Shown: one piece after another, positions 10,199 through 22,900 of the stretch
Layout of the letters: every line of letters starts with the position of its first letter
Numbering within the stretch: position 1 is the first letter of the stretch
Source of the DNA: Rhodamnia argentea
Lineage: Eukaryota > Streptophyta > Magnoliopsida > Myrtales > Myrtaceae
DNA: 64,000 bases
Assembly: GCF_020921035.1 (NCBI RefSeq)
Contig: NC_063151.1
Location: 4,526,001 to 4,590,000 of the forward strand
Reading direction: 5' to 3'
The notes under the pieces: model-generated
What the model was told of the DNA's origin: nothing
Databases searched by the model: none
Seen by the model: the letters and a program-made list of their open reading frames with translations, nothing else
Position numbers and translations under genes: made by a program

Positions 10199-10360
10199 AT
10201 GTTTTCTCCCAGTATTTTGGATGTGAAGGCAAAGATAGCACCGTTCCTTCACGAGTATAAGGTGGTAAAAAAAAGAGAGGAGTCCCCCATGGAGGTCATT
10301 GAAGTTTCATCCAATGAAGACGACGATTTGGCGATGAAGACGGCGATTTGGAATAGCTGA
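10199..10360 (+). CDS. Small acidic ORF upstream of gag, 53 residues, unknown
   Basis: ATG at 10199 opens a 53-codon frame that begins MFSPSILDVKAKIAPFLHEY and contains ESPMEVIEVSSNEDDDLAM before TGA. Upstream extra ORFs are known in Ogre-type elements, though they are usually longer. VIEVSS followed by N-E-D-D-D resembles a SUMO-interaction motif. No homology is recognised and the frame could be chance. Confidence 0.25.
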   Translation: MFSPSILDVKAKIAPFLHEYKVVKKREESPMEVIEVSSNEDDDLAMKTAIWNS

Positions 10361-11194
10361 TCCCAAAGTTAACTCTTGAAGACCAGAACCGGGGGCGTCT
10401 CTAAGTGTTTAGGATCACATTCCTTTGATTTGTTTTACGTTCCTAGTTCGCTTGTATAGGATTTATTTTTCCGAGATCCCTTTCATCTCATCCTTTAGAC
10501 CGATTGTATTAGGGATCTATTTTGGTTGTACTCATTTAGTTGGAATTTTGTTGTATTTCTTTTGATTTATCATTGGAATGTGACAATGGCATTTCTTTCA
10601 ATTATTCGAACATTTCCAATCAATTATATAATTCCCTTTGGAGGAAATTGGAATTAGAACCCTTGTTTGACCTTTTGGTTATATAGAGGAGTCTAATCCC
10701 AATTTCGCCAGAATGAACTATAAAATTGAATTGGTTCATGCATGTTGCATATCATTTTCATTATTTGTAATTCACGATAATTGACCAAGATTTTTCGTGT
10801 TTTTCAAATTTAATGAAAGATAGATATTCAAATTACTCTCGTTCTTAGCAAACGGCTTTAATTTGGATACCATATCTTCAATTGAATTTAAAACACATTA
10901 AAATTGTGTTTTACACTTTTTGAACATTCCATTGATTTTTTCTTGGAATTGATCAAAAGCAATTATCGTGGATTACACTCTTTTCAATGGTATGCTTTCC
11001 TTGAAAAATATTGATAAGAGCTTTTCACACGAGGCTAAAGCTCATGTAAAGATTCTTATCTTTATTAATCGCGAGCAAGCATAAAATTGAAAAGATTTAC
11101 GCTTTCTTTTTTCATTTTTCTCTTCTCATATCGCCTTTTTCATTTGAAACAGGTGATAAAAACTGGTGGTGGAAACATCCATTCGTGGATAGAC

Positions 11195-12472
11195 ATGGAG
11201 GATAATGACACCAACGCACGACCGACTAAGTTGGAGAGTCAAGTGGCCCAGATTGTTGCCATGCTTTCGAAACTCTCGAAGGAAGATAGTCCTTTCACTC
11301 CATTGTCTACTATGGAGAGCCCTATTATCACACCCACCAGATTGTCCGTTATCGATACTAATAAGGAGGATGTGGCTGAAGAAATCCTTTTGATCCCGCG
11401 CTCTAGTGTGAGAAAGGAATCTAGTTGCTTGATGGAGGGAAAAGACCCTACAAACTCGATCGGAACTGGAATTCATCCAGATATTCCTCAAAAGGATAAC
11501 ACATTGTCTCCTCGTTCGAAAGAGAAAACTTCTGAAATTTTTCAAAGGCCAGAATTCATCAAGAAGTATGATGGCATTGGATGTCCGCAAACTCATATCA
11601 ATTACTTTTTGGGAGAGATGACTGATTATGTTTATGATGATGCACTCCTCATTCAGAATTTTCAGTATAGCTTGATTGGTCCCGCTTTATCTTGGTTTAT
11701 GTTACTTGACACTGGGAGTATCCAAGAATGGGAAGATCTCACCGACCGGTTTCTGCAACAATATAGATACAACATGAAGGCTAGGCCTACCAGAATGAAT
11801 CTGAATGATATGAACATGAGAAGAAATGAGACTTTTAGAGAATTCGCACTGAGGTGGAGAGCGAAAGCTGCTCAAGTTCAACCCGCATTGAACGAGGATG
11901 AGTTGATGGGATACTTTTCGAAAGCTCTTCCGTACAAGTTCTTTGATCGATTGTATACATCTCGTTGTCAATCATTCTCGCATCCGGTAGACGTTGGTGA
12001 AAAGGTAGAATGGGCCATGCGGAATGACAGGTGCAGAAATAAGCAAGGTTATAGAGGATACTCTCAAGCAAATGAAGGATCGACTAACAAGATGAAGATC
12101 ATATATCCAGGAAAGGCAACCATAACTGAAACTTCTGAACCAAACAGATCCTTTAAAAAGGCATCAAAATCTGTTGAGCATAAGAAAAAGCCACCCCCAA
12201 AGCAATTCACTCCACTTCCATGTTCACTCTCGGAGCTTTTACCCGTACTTCTTGAGAAACGAATGGTTGCCATGGTGCCATCAAGGTATAATCCTCCTAA
12301 ATTTGTTGGATATAATGAAGCCAAATCATGCATCTACCATATGGGAGAAAAAGGACACAGCGTTAATAATTGTCGGGCTCTCCAACACAAAGTTCAAGCC
12401 CTTATAGACAGTGAGATGTTGAAGTTTGATGAGGTGAGGCCAAGCGTGCGGGAGAACTTCTTATTTGATTAG
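11195..12472 (+). CDS. Retrotransposon gag polyprotein (Tat/Ogre-like capsid)
   Basis: The 425-residue product forms the virus-like particle of the element. It starts MEDNDTNARPTKLESQVAQI. The Retrotrans_gag-type core runs from FIKKYDGIGCPQTHINYFLG through ALSWFMLLDTGSIQEWEDLT to FREFALRWRAKAAQVQPALN. Near the C terminus CIYHMGEKGHSVNNC has the spacing C-x2-H-x5-H-x4-C, the modified zinc knuckle I associate with Tat/Ogre gag, followed by KVQALID. The frame is open upstream to an ATG at 11087, but those 36 extra residues come from a pyrimidine-rich stretch ending in CAG (11150-11152) that looks like a 3' splice site, so I chose the ATG at 11195. The gene ends at TAG with no continuation into pol in any frame. 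The intact frame suggests recent selection or recent insertion. Confidence 0.88.
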   Translation: MEDNDTNARPTKLESQVAQIVAMLSKLSKEDSPFTPLSTMESPIITPTRLSVIDTNKEDVAEEILLIPRSSVRKESSCLMEGKDPTNSIGTGIHPDIPQKDNTLSPRSKEKTSEIFQRPEFIKKYDGIGCPQTHINYFLGEMTDYVYDDALLIQNFQYSLIGPALSWFMLLDTGSIQEWEDLTDRFLQQYRYNMKARPTRMNLNDMNMRRNETFREFALRWRAKAAQVQPALNEDELMGYFSKALPYKFFDRLYTSRCQSFSHPVDVGEKVEWAMRNDRCRNKQGYRGYSQANEGSTNKMKIIYPGKATITETSEPNRSFKKASKSVEHKKKPPPKQFTPLPCSLSELLPVLLEKRMVAMVPSRYNPPKFVGYNEAKSCIYHMGEKGHSVNNCRALQHKVQALIDSEMLKFDEVRPSVRENFLFD

Positions 12473-15400
12473 CAAGGACTAAACTTCATATGGGGTGCCA
12501 AAGAAGAGAGGAGATTGGATTTCTTAGTTCGCATCAACAAATTACAAGGTCCGGACGTGAAGCCATCAAGTCTTGGAGGGATCGTGAAGGAGGTGACCAA
12601 TTGATATGAGGAAGATATCATATTGGAGCGCGAAGAAGCTGGGTCATCTGAGGCTGTCATTCACTTTTCAGAATAAAGCGGTTTATGCTAGTTGTTTACT
12701 TTGTGATTGTTTTCATTTAGTCTTCAAATTCATTCCGTAAGGAAGACTCTTTGACACCTTGGATCTTGAGCCGTTGGTCCAAGGTGATCCGCCTTGTAAA
12801 ACGGCCTTATCATTTGAATTTCGATAAATGCATGTGCACGTTTTATTAAGGACGTGTGGGAATATTCCAAACCAGCCCGATGATGATAATTGTCTTCAAT
12901 TTTCGAAGACTTGAGGCCTGGGTTCCCGCATGCTTCCTAATTTTCAAACGAATTTTAGAGAAACGAGGATATCCGATGACACGAGGATTAGTTCCTATTT
13001 CTTGATTTACTTTTGAGAAATTGCCTTTCATATTCAGATTAGAGGAATGAAAATGTCCAATGATAGGAGGATAAGTTCCCCTTTCCTTCATTTTTTTTTC
13101 ATTAAAACATCTTTCAAAAGGGTTTTTCAAAATTGCATGCATAAACTTTGATGTTACTCACATGATGATTTGTGCAGAAGCTACAGAGGAACAGTTCTTC
13201 AAGACGGTAAACATGATCGTTCCAATAAAAATACCTCCTATACGATTTAACTTGCCAACCTATTCCTTTTGACCAAGGTTGAAGATGGTCAATCATTCGA
13301 GCTGCTAAAAGAGATGCTTGAAGATCGACAAGGAAAATTCATTGAGGCAAATCATTCATATTCTACCAAAGGAGCATATGTAGAAAATGTGTGGGGGCAA
13401 GCTGCCCAAGCGTGACTACGCTCCCAACTAAGAAAAGGAGCAAAACCGGATCATCTGTTTTGGTAAAAAAGGACGTATCGTTCCTAAATAATTTTCAATC
13501 AGATGTGGAAATAATGTTTCCTATCTTTTTTTTTCTCCCGGGCGATAAACAGGGGCAAGGCACCCAAGAAGCGATGCATTCAAATGGCAAAACAAGAAGT
13601 ACCCCCCTTCATGGCATCTCGGACATGCATTTAGGATAAAATGATTTTAAGAACATTTTTATGGCTCATTTGTGAACAAAATCCTCGAGGAAACCCGAAA
13701 GAGTTTTCTTTGTCAATTAGAAGCCTCTTTGAAAAGAGCATTTAAGAAGAAAGAATTCAAACTTTGCAGATTGACATGTTTGATAAATATATGCTCTTTA
13801 TGAATAGAGTGAAGGCCACAAAGCCACCCTTTCATTGTAAACACGAATCAACTTAGATCACTCGCATCATGCATATCATACATGTATCATTTTTATCCAT
13901 ATTCTTTCTTGAAAGATGTCGACAAGTCAAGGCAGAAGAATCCAAAAGAAAGGAAAATGCCTAAACCCAAAAGACAAAGGCGAAGGGTAAAATGTATGGA
14001 TTCCAATCCATTTTATGTGCCATTTAGATATGAGGTTTCTTTTTTGTGACAGGGAAACGTCAAACATGATTGAAAGAGTTACCAAGTTGCCATACGATAA
14101 TTGCCAAAGTTGTCCAAACTACCAAGATAAAAATAATCAGTGATTCAAATGGCTGAGATAGATGACCAGAATCAATAAAGAAGATTCATTGGGAGCAAAT
14201 TCTTCCCTTCCTATCAAGAGACCAAGCTTGGGGCAAAATTCTCATATGACCAAGTGAGCATATTGGAATAAAGTTATCAAGTCCAAAAGGGGACAAACAT
14301 CAAGACAAGCCCTCTTGGGGCAAAAAGTGACGGAAAGGATAATTTCCTCAATCATCGAGAATGCAACAACTCAAAGGGGGTATCATGTTCCTAAAATAGT
14401 TCAAATGAAATCGGATATGCGCCGACATTCGTTCCTTCATGTGTAGGTACAAAGACATCCTTAAATTGGATAGGAAATTGCAAAAGACTATGGAAAATTG
14501 CCAAGCCATTTGGCCGAGACAGATATCGCCCAACCGGGGCAAATGGATCGTGAACGCACGCGAAGGTTTTCTCGTAGTTAACATCTTCAAGGACGAATGG
14601 AAATATTTGGTAGAGATTATCGATATCGAATGTGTCGATAAGACCTCTTCTTAACTCCGGTAAAGAGAAAACGTCACAAAGGAGATGACAAGCGACAAGA
14701 CACCTGTGGAGGACAATTTTCTCAAACATTGAAGATGTAATACCCCAAAGAGAGGTAAACAAGAAGAAAGAAATCAAAACTCCAAACAATGGGTATTCCA
14801 AATTGGACAGAAAATGCGGAAAAGAATTAAACTCTTTAGCTGGGGCAAGTGTCGCCAAGCTGGGGCAAGTGTCGACTAGCCAGAGCAAATGAATCATTTC
14901 AGCAACCGGATATGAAAGAGAGACATTTCGTTTCTATCAAGTCAATGGATGCGAGAGAAATACATATCCATCAAGCAAACCCGATATAAGTCTTCTTGTA
15001 TGTAACACCTCTAAAAAGTAGAATGGCTGGATTCAACGGAGGTCGTGCACATCAGAGCAAAATCTCAAAATTGTCAACATATTGACTCAAGTGAAGGGTA
15101 ACTTCGTATCGTTCTAATTTGATCTTCGATTATCCTATTCCTAATGTGAGTTTGTCCTCATTTCAACAGGAAATTATTGACATTCAAGAGAACTCAAAAG
15201 AAAGGAACTCGTCGATATGGGCTCAAGGCGAAAAGAAATACCAGTTTCGAAAATCAAGCATTCAAGAAACGATCTTTGATTATAAGATTGAGTGGAGGGT
15301 AAAACGTATCACTTCCATCTTACATGTTCTAACGTACGTTTTAACAAGAATTTCCTCATTTTTTGAATAAGGAACTCCGAAGAATGGCATGGAACACGTT

Positions 15401-17880
15401 CAAAGGGATTCACAACCATCGAGCAGATATAGAATATGCCAAAGGAGCTGCTAAGATGAAAAGCGACATGCAATGCCTAACACAACCTGATGAAGAGATC
15501 TTTTCCAAATTCATGAGAAAGATTCATTGCCGAATTAAGCAGAGCAATCATCGCCATAGCAGTAACATAGCAGAGACCCGCCATCATGGTGGACAAATTT
15601 CCACAACTCATGCGTTCCCCTCTAAATTGGAGCACATAATCAAGAGTAAGACCGTATCGTTCCAACTTGTTTGAATTTGGGAACACGAACCGATATTTAA
15701 TGTTTGAACTTGACGGGGACTCGCCATCATGGTGGACGGGTAAGTGTCATGTCCCTTCAAAATCCGAAAACTTCGAGAGATTTTATAATACTTAACAATC
15801 CTATCTTGTTGAGTACATTACTGATTTTCACAATTCATGCATTCTCCTTTAAATTGGAGCGCATAACCGAGGGTAAGTTGTATCGTTCCAATTTTTTCAA
15901 AAATTCGGGAACATACACTGACATGTTCCTTTTATATTCCTAGGAATGTTCAGCCACGACGGGCAGGTAAGTATTCATCTTCCCAATCTCTTAGGGTTTA
16001 AAGCTTTCAGAAATCTTTTCATCCTAGAATGTTAAGACTTCTAGGAATCTAGGATGTATTCAATTCTCATGTCTAGAAAAGGCGTAGAATTCTCACAATC
16101 ACTTTGTTAGCATTCATGTTTAAAAATTGGAGGTTATTTGAACATGATTGGAACATGCATGGTGCATCACAAATCCTAATGGGATGTAAAATTTTAGAGA
16201 AAACAAAATGAACTTTTCCAACAAGAGTTGTTTAAACCATTCATTGGATGTTTTCTCATAAGACAAGAGGCAAAACTTATCCAAACACGTCACATACACA
16301 CTTGAGAGATGAGTGGAGTGGAAGAGATAGTGAAACCTTGACCTGGAGACGTAGGGGTTATTCGCAGCGATTACATGGATTGAGATGACGGAGGCATTCA
16401 TTTCTCTATCTTAAACACTACAGGTGACCATTGATAACCCCTTTGAACGGCGGTTTCATTCTTTATCCCTGTCAAGAACCACCCCACATTGGGGTCAAAT
16501 GGAGGTAAATCGGCAAGTATCGGGAGGAAAATGGTTAGAAATTTTCTTGCTTGGACTAACATCAATCTTCGTGTGTTGCTTATACGATAATTCAAGTGCT
16601 TTAGGATGACGAAAAGCATTCGTTTCTTTATCCTATACACTTTTATCCTTTGTATAGCCCAATTGAGCCTGCATATTCGTTTCATGAACCCTGTTGGTGA
16701 TCATTGCATATCTCAAGGTGTGAGCGACAACACTCCAAGAACGGAAGAGTTCAAGAGATAGGATTTACGAGAAATTCTAAAACCAATCTTGGGGCATGCT
16801 AGAACTCTCAATTGAATAGCTAGCACAACCATTGAAAAATCTTATTCCCAAAAAGAAAAGAAAAGGCGGGATTTTGAAAAAAGAGCGAGAAAGAAGAAAA
16901 AGCCGATCTCGGGCATCAAGAAAAAGTAAAGTGCCTGGTAAAAGCAAGGCCAATGCCCATTCAAATACTCGTACACTGGTAAATCATGTGTTCGATCTTG
17001 TAAGCATCAAAAGATTCCATAATCTCCAATGAGATCTGGTTGTAAAAGAAAACCCCCGGTGGAGATAGATCACTCTGTAGTTATGTCATTCTCGGATGAC
17101 CAAAACAGAGATAAAAGTTTGCACTATTCTGATGTGATAGAGGTGCTATCTGAAGACAAATGTGTACTTTGAAGAGCGAGAATGCTCTCCAAAGAATTTT
17201 GGGTATACCTTCAAGATTGAAAACGTTCTTCGAAGGATAATCCCTAAGGGTCAGTATCGGTGGTAAAGCTGCAATGATCACCAACGACACACCCATTTAC
17301 ATGTTCTGGGCCCAAAAATAAGCCTTTTTTACAATCCCCGATCCATACCTGCGTTACAACCCCGAAAAGTCTTTTCCGATTAAAGCACTTGGATTAACGC
17401 AGAAGCTTAGCTCGAAGAAGTACGAGCAAGGTCATTTCTTTCTCATTTTGCAGGTTTCTTGACTTGTAAACCTGGAGCGGATGTTGAAGATTTTCGTTCA
17501 AAGAGCCTTGACTCAATTGTGAGTCCCACTTGGAAACCATTGTCCAAGCCCAACATTACGGTCCTTTCGAAGACCTCCCGATCGATCAAGATGTATGCGC
17601 TGCGAATGATCCCGAATCCTAGGCATAGGTTCGATAGGAAATTTGAGTGCTCTCAAAATGAAAAAACATTATCTCAAATTGGTGAGAAACCCTCTTTGAT
17701 GAGAATACTCCAATGGGTGTTTTAACCAAACTCTGTTGGTAGTTTCAAATCGTTGGATTCAAACTTTCCCCACAAGGAATTTTTGATCACTTTAGCATGT
17801 TGCAAGATGTTTTGGATAACCTCCAGCATCATAATGCATTCACTCAAACTTTTTCACGACTTCAGTTTGAGTCATAAAGT
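12473..17880. other. Retrotransposon internal region without pol
   Basis: About 5.4 kb in the place where protease, reverse transcriptase and integrase should be. Frames are all short, and none shows YXDD-type, DSG/DTG or HHCC motifs. A partial direct repeat is present (CGCCATCATGGTGGAC at about 15579 and 15721, each followed by a shared TAAATTGGAGC block). The remainder looks non-coding. Confidence 0.7.
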
Positions 17881-19170
17881 TTTATCGGTTTGACAATAGA
17901 TATCACCTGGAGATCGCCGATGCTATCTTGATGAGAAAGAATTTACATGTTTAAACTTCTGCAGGATTCTTGGTAACCCCCGGATCCAGGAATGACACAT
18001 CTTTTGATAAGAAAAATTTTCAGGTTTGAACTTCTGCAGGATTCATGGTAACCCCGGATCCCAGAAGGACATTTCTCTTGTGGAGAAAAATTTTCAGGTT
18101 TGAACTTCTGTAGGACTCATGGTAACCCCGGATCCCAGAAGGATATCTCTCTTGATGAGAAAGAGTTCGGGTTTGAACTTCTGCAGGATTCCTGGTAACC
18201 CCGGATCCCGGAAGAATACCTCTCTTGGTAAGAAAGAGTTTGCAGGTTTAAGCTTCTGCAGGATTCCCGGTATCCCCGGATCTCAGAACGCTACCTCTTA
18301 TGGTAAGAAAGAATTTCCATTGCTTGATAAAGAGAAATTTTTAGGTCCAAACTTCTGCAGGATTCATGGTAACCCCGGATCCTAGAAGGACATCTCTCTT
18401 GATGAGAAAGAATTTACATGTTTAAACTTCTGCAGGATTCTTGGTAACCCCCGGATCCCGGAATGACACCTCTTTTGATAAGAAAAATTTTCGGGTTTGA
18501 ACTTCTGCGGGACTCATGGTAACCCCGGATCCCAGAATGACGCCTCTCTTGATGAGAAAGAATTTTCAAGTTTAAACTTCTGCGGGACTCATGGTAACCC
18601 CGGATCCCGGAAGGACATCTCTCTTGATGAGAAAGAGTTTTCGGGTTTGAGCATCTGCGGGACTCATGGAAACCCCGGATCCCGTAATGACACCTCTTTT
18701 GATAAGAAAAATTTTCGGGTTTGAACTTCTGCGGGACTCATGGTAACCCCGCATCCCGGAATGACGCCTCTCTTGATGAGAAAGAATTTTCAAGTTTAAA
18801 CTTCTGCGGGACTCATGGTAACCCCGGATCCCGGAAGGACATCTCTCTTGATGAGAAAGAGTTTTCGGGTTTGAGCATCTGCGGGACTCATGGAAACTCC
18901 GGATCCCGGAAGGACGCCTTTTGTGGTGAGAAAGAATTTCCACTTTTTGATGAGAAAAGTTTTCGGGTTTGAACTTCTGCGGGACTCATGGAAACCCCGG
19001 ATCCCAGAAGGATGCCTTTCGTGGTGAGAAAGAATTTCCACTTTTTGATGAAAAAAGTTTTCGGGTTTAAATTTCTGCGGGATTTACGGTAACCCCGGAT
19101 CCCGGAATGACACCTCTTTCGTTAAAAAGAATTTTCGGATTCGATTTTCTCAGGGATTTCAGGTATCCCC
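17880..19170 (+). repeat. Tandem array 1 in the retrotransposon 3' region (about 16 units of about 75 bp)
   Basis: The block AACTTCTGCAGGATTCATGG (or CTGCGGGACTCATGG) followed by TAACCCCGGATCC recurs at about 17954, 18029, 18103, 18176, 18252, 18351, 18427, 18500, 18573, 18648, 18725, 18799, 18874, 18978, 19073 and 19147. Spacing is mostly 73-77 bp, with a few units of 95-104 bp that carry an extra TTTGATGAGAAAA-type piece. Nearly every unit has a BamHI site (GGATCC). Short frames of about 80 codons run through the units in both directions, but I see no reason to call them genes. Confidence 0.95.
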
Positions 19171-19269
19171 TAAATTCTTGATCAGTCATCTTATTAGGTG
19201 AACCTTTTAGTAGGTAAGCCTTTTCTAAAGATTTTTGACAAGTCCCGAAAGTGGGATAAATCATCTTAC

Positions 19270-19690
19270 CGGTAAAACTTTTTAGTAGGTGAGCCTTTTT
19301 CGGATCGATCCACCGGTCGGATCGGATCCTTCGACGAATCCCACGGGCGGGATAGGTCGTCTTTAGAATCCCCGTAAGTAGGAATTCTTTTTCCGAGCTG
19401 ATCCACCATACGGATCAAACCTCCCGACGAATCCCACAGGCGGGATAGGTCGTCTTTAGAATCCCTTTAAGTAGGAATTCTTTTTCCGGGCTGATCCACC
19501 ATACGGATCAAATCTCCTGACGAATCCCACAGGCGGGATAGGTCGTCTTTAGAATCCCTTTAAGTAGGAATTCTTTTTCTGGGCTGATCCACCATACGGA
19601 TCAAATCTCCCGACGAATCCCACGGACGGGATAGGTCGTCTTCACATTCCTCTAGTTAGGAATTCCATTATGGTTTGACCTACCATACGG
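19270..19690 (+). repeat. Tandem array 2 in the retrotransposon 3' region (4 units of 93 bp)
   Basis: GACGAATCCCACxGGCGGGA recurs starting near 19332, 19425, 19518 and 19611, an exact 93-bp period. Each unit also carries GTCTTTAGAATCCC, TAGGAATTCTTTTTC and CTGATCCACCATACGGATCA. The outer units are more diverged than the inner ones. Confidence 0.93.
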
Positions 19691-19985
19691 GTCAGAGCTT
19701 AACCTCCCTAGGACAATTCTGGTGATGAATCCCTAGGTATCTTCTAGAATCCGCTTGCACTCACGGGAAAGCCTCTCGAGTTCGGACAGGTAAGCGCCGG
19801 GTAAATCTCTTCCTACTTTTTTTTTTATAACTACCGCATGGGACCTCATTTTGGATAAGAGCTTATCTACGGGAATGCTTGAAGATCAACTGTCACAACT
19901 CTTTCTTTTCTCTTTTCCCAATCGAGTCGATTAGATTTCAGGTGTCACCTTATCTTTGGAAGTGACCTCTCACGAGATCACTCCC

Positions 19986-19998
19986 AAAGAGGGGCAGT
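19986..19998 (+). other. Polypurine tract
   Basis: AAAGAGGGGCAGT immediately precedes the right LTR. A purine-rich tract here primes plus-strand DNA synthesis in LTR elements. Confidence 0.75.
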
Positions 19999-22900
19999 TG
20001 TTGACACCCGATTTTTAATCAATCTTTTTTTCGATTTATTTTTGAAAATTCATAAAAAATTCACAAAAAATTAGAAAATTGTAAAATCAACTTTGGTAGC
20101 CTTGGCCAAGCTCAAGGAACCATTTTTGATCAAAAAATAATTTTTCATATTTTTCGCATTTTTTGATATTTTTCAGAAAATAAGAAAATACCCCAAAAAT
20201 CAAGAAAAATACTATTCGAGGTCACAAAAATACAGAAAAATAGTCAGTATTTTTCTTTTAATTTCCTTTTCATTTTGACCTCTTAAAATTTGAAAATTCC
20301 ATTTCGGATTTGTGTGTTCCTTCACAAATGCACCCTCGAATTAGACATGAAAATACCATTTGGGGTCATTTTATTTTTCTTTTTCACTTTTGAGGGTTGT
20401 GACATGTTTCTCTAGCATTACATTTCACATTCTGATCCAATTACATGTTAATTTGCTCAATTTTGGCACTAGGGACTTAATTGCACAAAAATTCCTTTCA
20501 TTTTAGTCCCTACCATGCCAAATCCGAAATTAAATCTTCCTAAGAGACACCCATGGAACCCCATGACCCTTATCCTATAATTTTCCACCTCCTGAATCTA
20601 ATGACGGGCTCAATTGATGCTAATTCCTTCATTAAGGACTCCAATTTTGTGAAAATCAATTTCGGATCTTACCCAATATTTGGGGTTTTCTCTCAATTCC
20701 AAAGGAATTTTTTACGAAAATCACATCTTTAGAGGTAATCCATGATGGGAAATCAATTTTTGGCATCAATTTTATGAAAAAATGTTAATTGTTAGCTCAA
20801 TTTGGCCATTTATTGCACGAACCGGGTCGGCCGGGTCGGGCGGATCCGACTCCCAGTGACCCGGCACTATTCATCGTCTCTCCCAAAGCTCCACGGGCGC
20901 AGGTTAGAGAGAAGACGGCCGTTTTCGAACGGTTTTCAGCAACGAAGCTTCGGGAAGCTTCGGAAGGCCTGGCGAGTTAGAGGAGCACGGGAAAGAGGAA
21001 CAAAAGGAAAGAGAGTGCTCGCAAACAAAAGGGGAGGAGATTCGAGAGAAAAAAAAAAGGAAAAAAGGAGAACACAAGAGAGAAAGAGGGAGAGGGAGAG
21101 AACGAGAAAGGAGGATCTTCAACAAACGAGCAGGGGGGGCTCGCTAGAAGTGCTCGTCCGCCATTGAAGCCCGGGCAGCCGAAAAGCTTCAAGCTCGGTT
21201 CCCCGATCAGCGCAGCGACGCCACGCCGCAGACACCAGCGTCGTTGGCCTCGTCTCACTCCTACGAACGCGTCGGATACTCTCGCAATCGTCGACGCTCC
21301 CGAAACAGGTGAGTATCGTCGCCGCACCCTATCCCGGGTTTCAATGGCAACTCTTCAATCCGATCATTTTTCTTCAATTTTTCTGGTTGATTCGAGTCTT
21401 TAGCAAGCCCTAAGCTCGCATCCATGTCTTTTTTGCATGGAATCTACTCGAAACCTCACGATTGAACCACGAGAATCCGTGACCTCTCATGAACTCGTAA
21501 GCTTGACGAATGCGAAACCGATCCTCGATGATGAACAGGTAAGCTTCTTCGACTTATATTGATGTTATTTGATCAACCGTTTTGAGGTTTAAACGTTGAA
21601 TATGCGAGATTGAGCTTGCCGCCGGAAATGTGACTGTGGAGGTCTGTTTAGTTTAGTTCTAAGTGGGTTAGGCCTCCGAATCTCATGTATGTTGATCGGG
21701 ATTTGCGAGGATTCGATTCGTGCAAAAATGGTGAGAAAACAGAAGTGTTTTCACGTCGGAATAAAGCTTCCGACGAGGCGCCGGCGAGATCGCCGGCGCC
21801 GATCGTCTTCCCCGATCGGACGTTGACCGGTCAACTCGAGTTGACTCGGTCAAGTCTACGTGGCGATGACGTGGCAGCCACGTGGCGGCCACGTCGGCGC
21901 GGTTTGTTATAACCGAATAACGGAAAAAAAAAAAACAACCTTGATCCGACGGCCCAAAATAGGCCACGTGTCGAGATCTCGGATTTTTTGAAAATAAAAA
22001 TCATTTTTTAAAAATATTCCATTTTTGAAAAATAAAAAAAAAATGTTTTGTGATCGGGTGGCCCGGGTTTGGCCACGCGTCACGTTTCCGATCGTAGGAT
22101 CAAAAAATCTTTTTTTTTTAAAAAATAAATAAATAAATCAATTTTCGAATAAAAAATAATACTCTTGATCGACGGTCGTGGACTAGCCACGTTGTCAAAT
22201 CCCCACCGCAGATCCGATCGAAGGATCAAACGGCCGTGGATTAGCCACGTGTCTTTATCCCGACCGTAGATTCGATCTCCGATCAAAGAGCCATAATTTC
22301 GCCACGTGGCGAACCCCGAGCCATCGATCTTAATGTCCGATCTGAGCGTCCGGAGAGCGCCACGTGGCGTAATCTGAGACACATATTTTTTTAGGCGGGA
22401 ATTTCCAAAATTTCGAGCGCGAACGTTAGACGACGCCGTTTTTGGAGGGGTCCCGGTCCGGGCGTGTGTTCGGACCGGGCTGATCGGTCCGTGGACCGGG
22501 CTGACCCGGTCCGTTGACCGGGTTGACTCGGTCCGATAAATAATAAAAAATAATAAAAAATCGAAAAAAATGATTTTTAAAATCCAAAAAAATTGGAAAA
22601 ATCATAGAAAATCCAAAAAAAATTAGGAAAATTTGTAGAAAATTCCCAAAAATTCCAAAAATTCTCAAAAATTGAGGAATGGCCACAATCAACTGGCCAA
22701 TCCTATTTTTGAGATTTCTTTCCCCATCTTTCCAAAAATGACAATTTTACCCTTTAGGGGTAATTTGTCTCCAAAAATTCCTGCGGACTTCCAAAAAATG
22801 TTGGAAATTAGGAAATGGGTCGGTTTAGGTGGCCAATCCTATTTTCAACATTTCTCATTCCGAATCTCTTCCGAAATGACGATTTTGCCCTTTTTGGCAA

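Noticed and set aside
12473..17880. A frameshifted or degraded pol gene in the retrotransposon
   Set aside because: I looked for protease DSG/DTG, reverse-transcriptase YxDD and integrase HHCC signatures in the translations and saw none. A profile search would settle it.
18119..18972. Repeat-peptide genes (FCGTHGNPGS-type units) in the 75-bp array
   Set aside because: Frames are interrupted every few units, are open on both strands, and follow from a unit length near a multiple of three.
17880..19170. CRISPR-like repeat array
   Set aside because: Units vary in length and sequence and have no unique spacers; it is an ordinary tandem array inside a plant retrotransposon.
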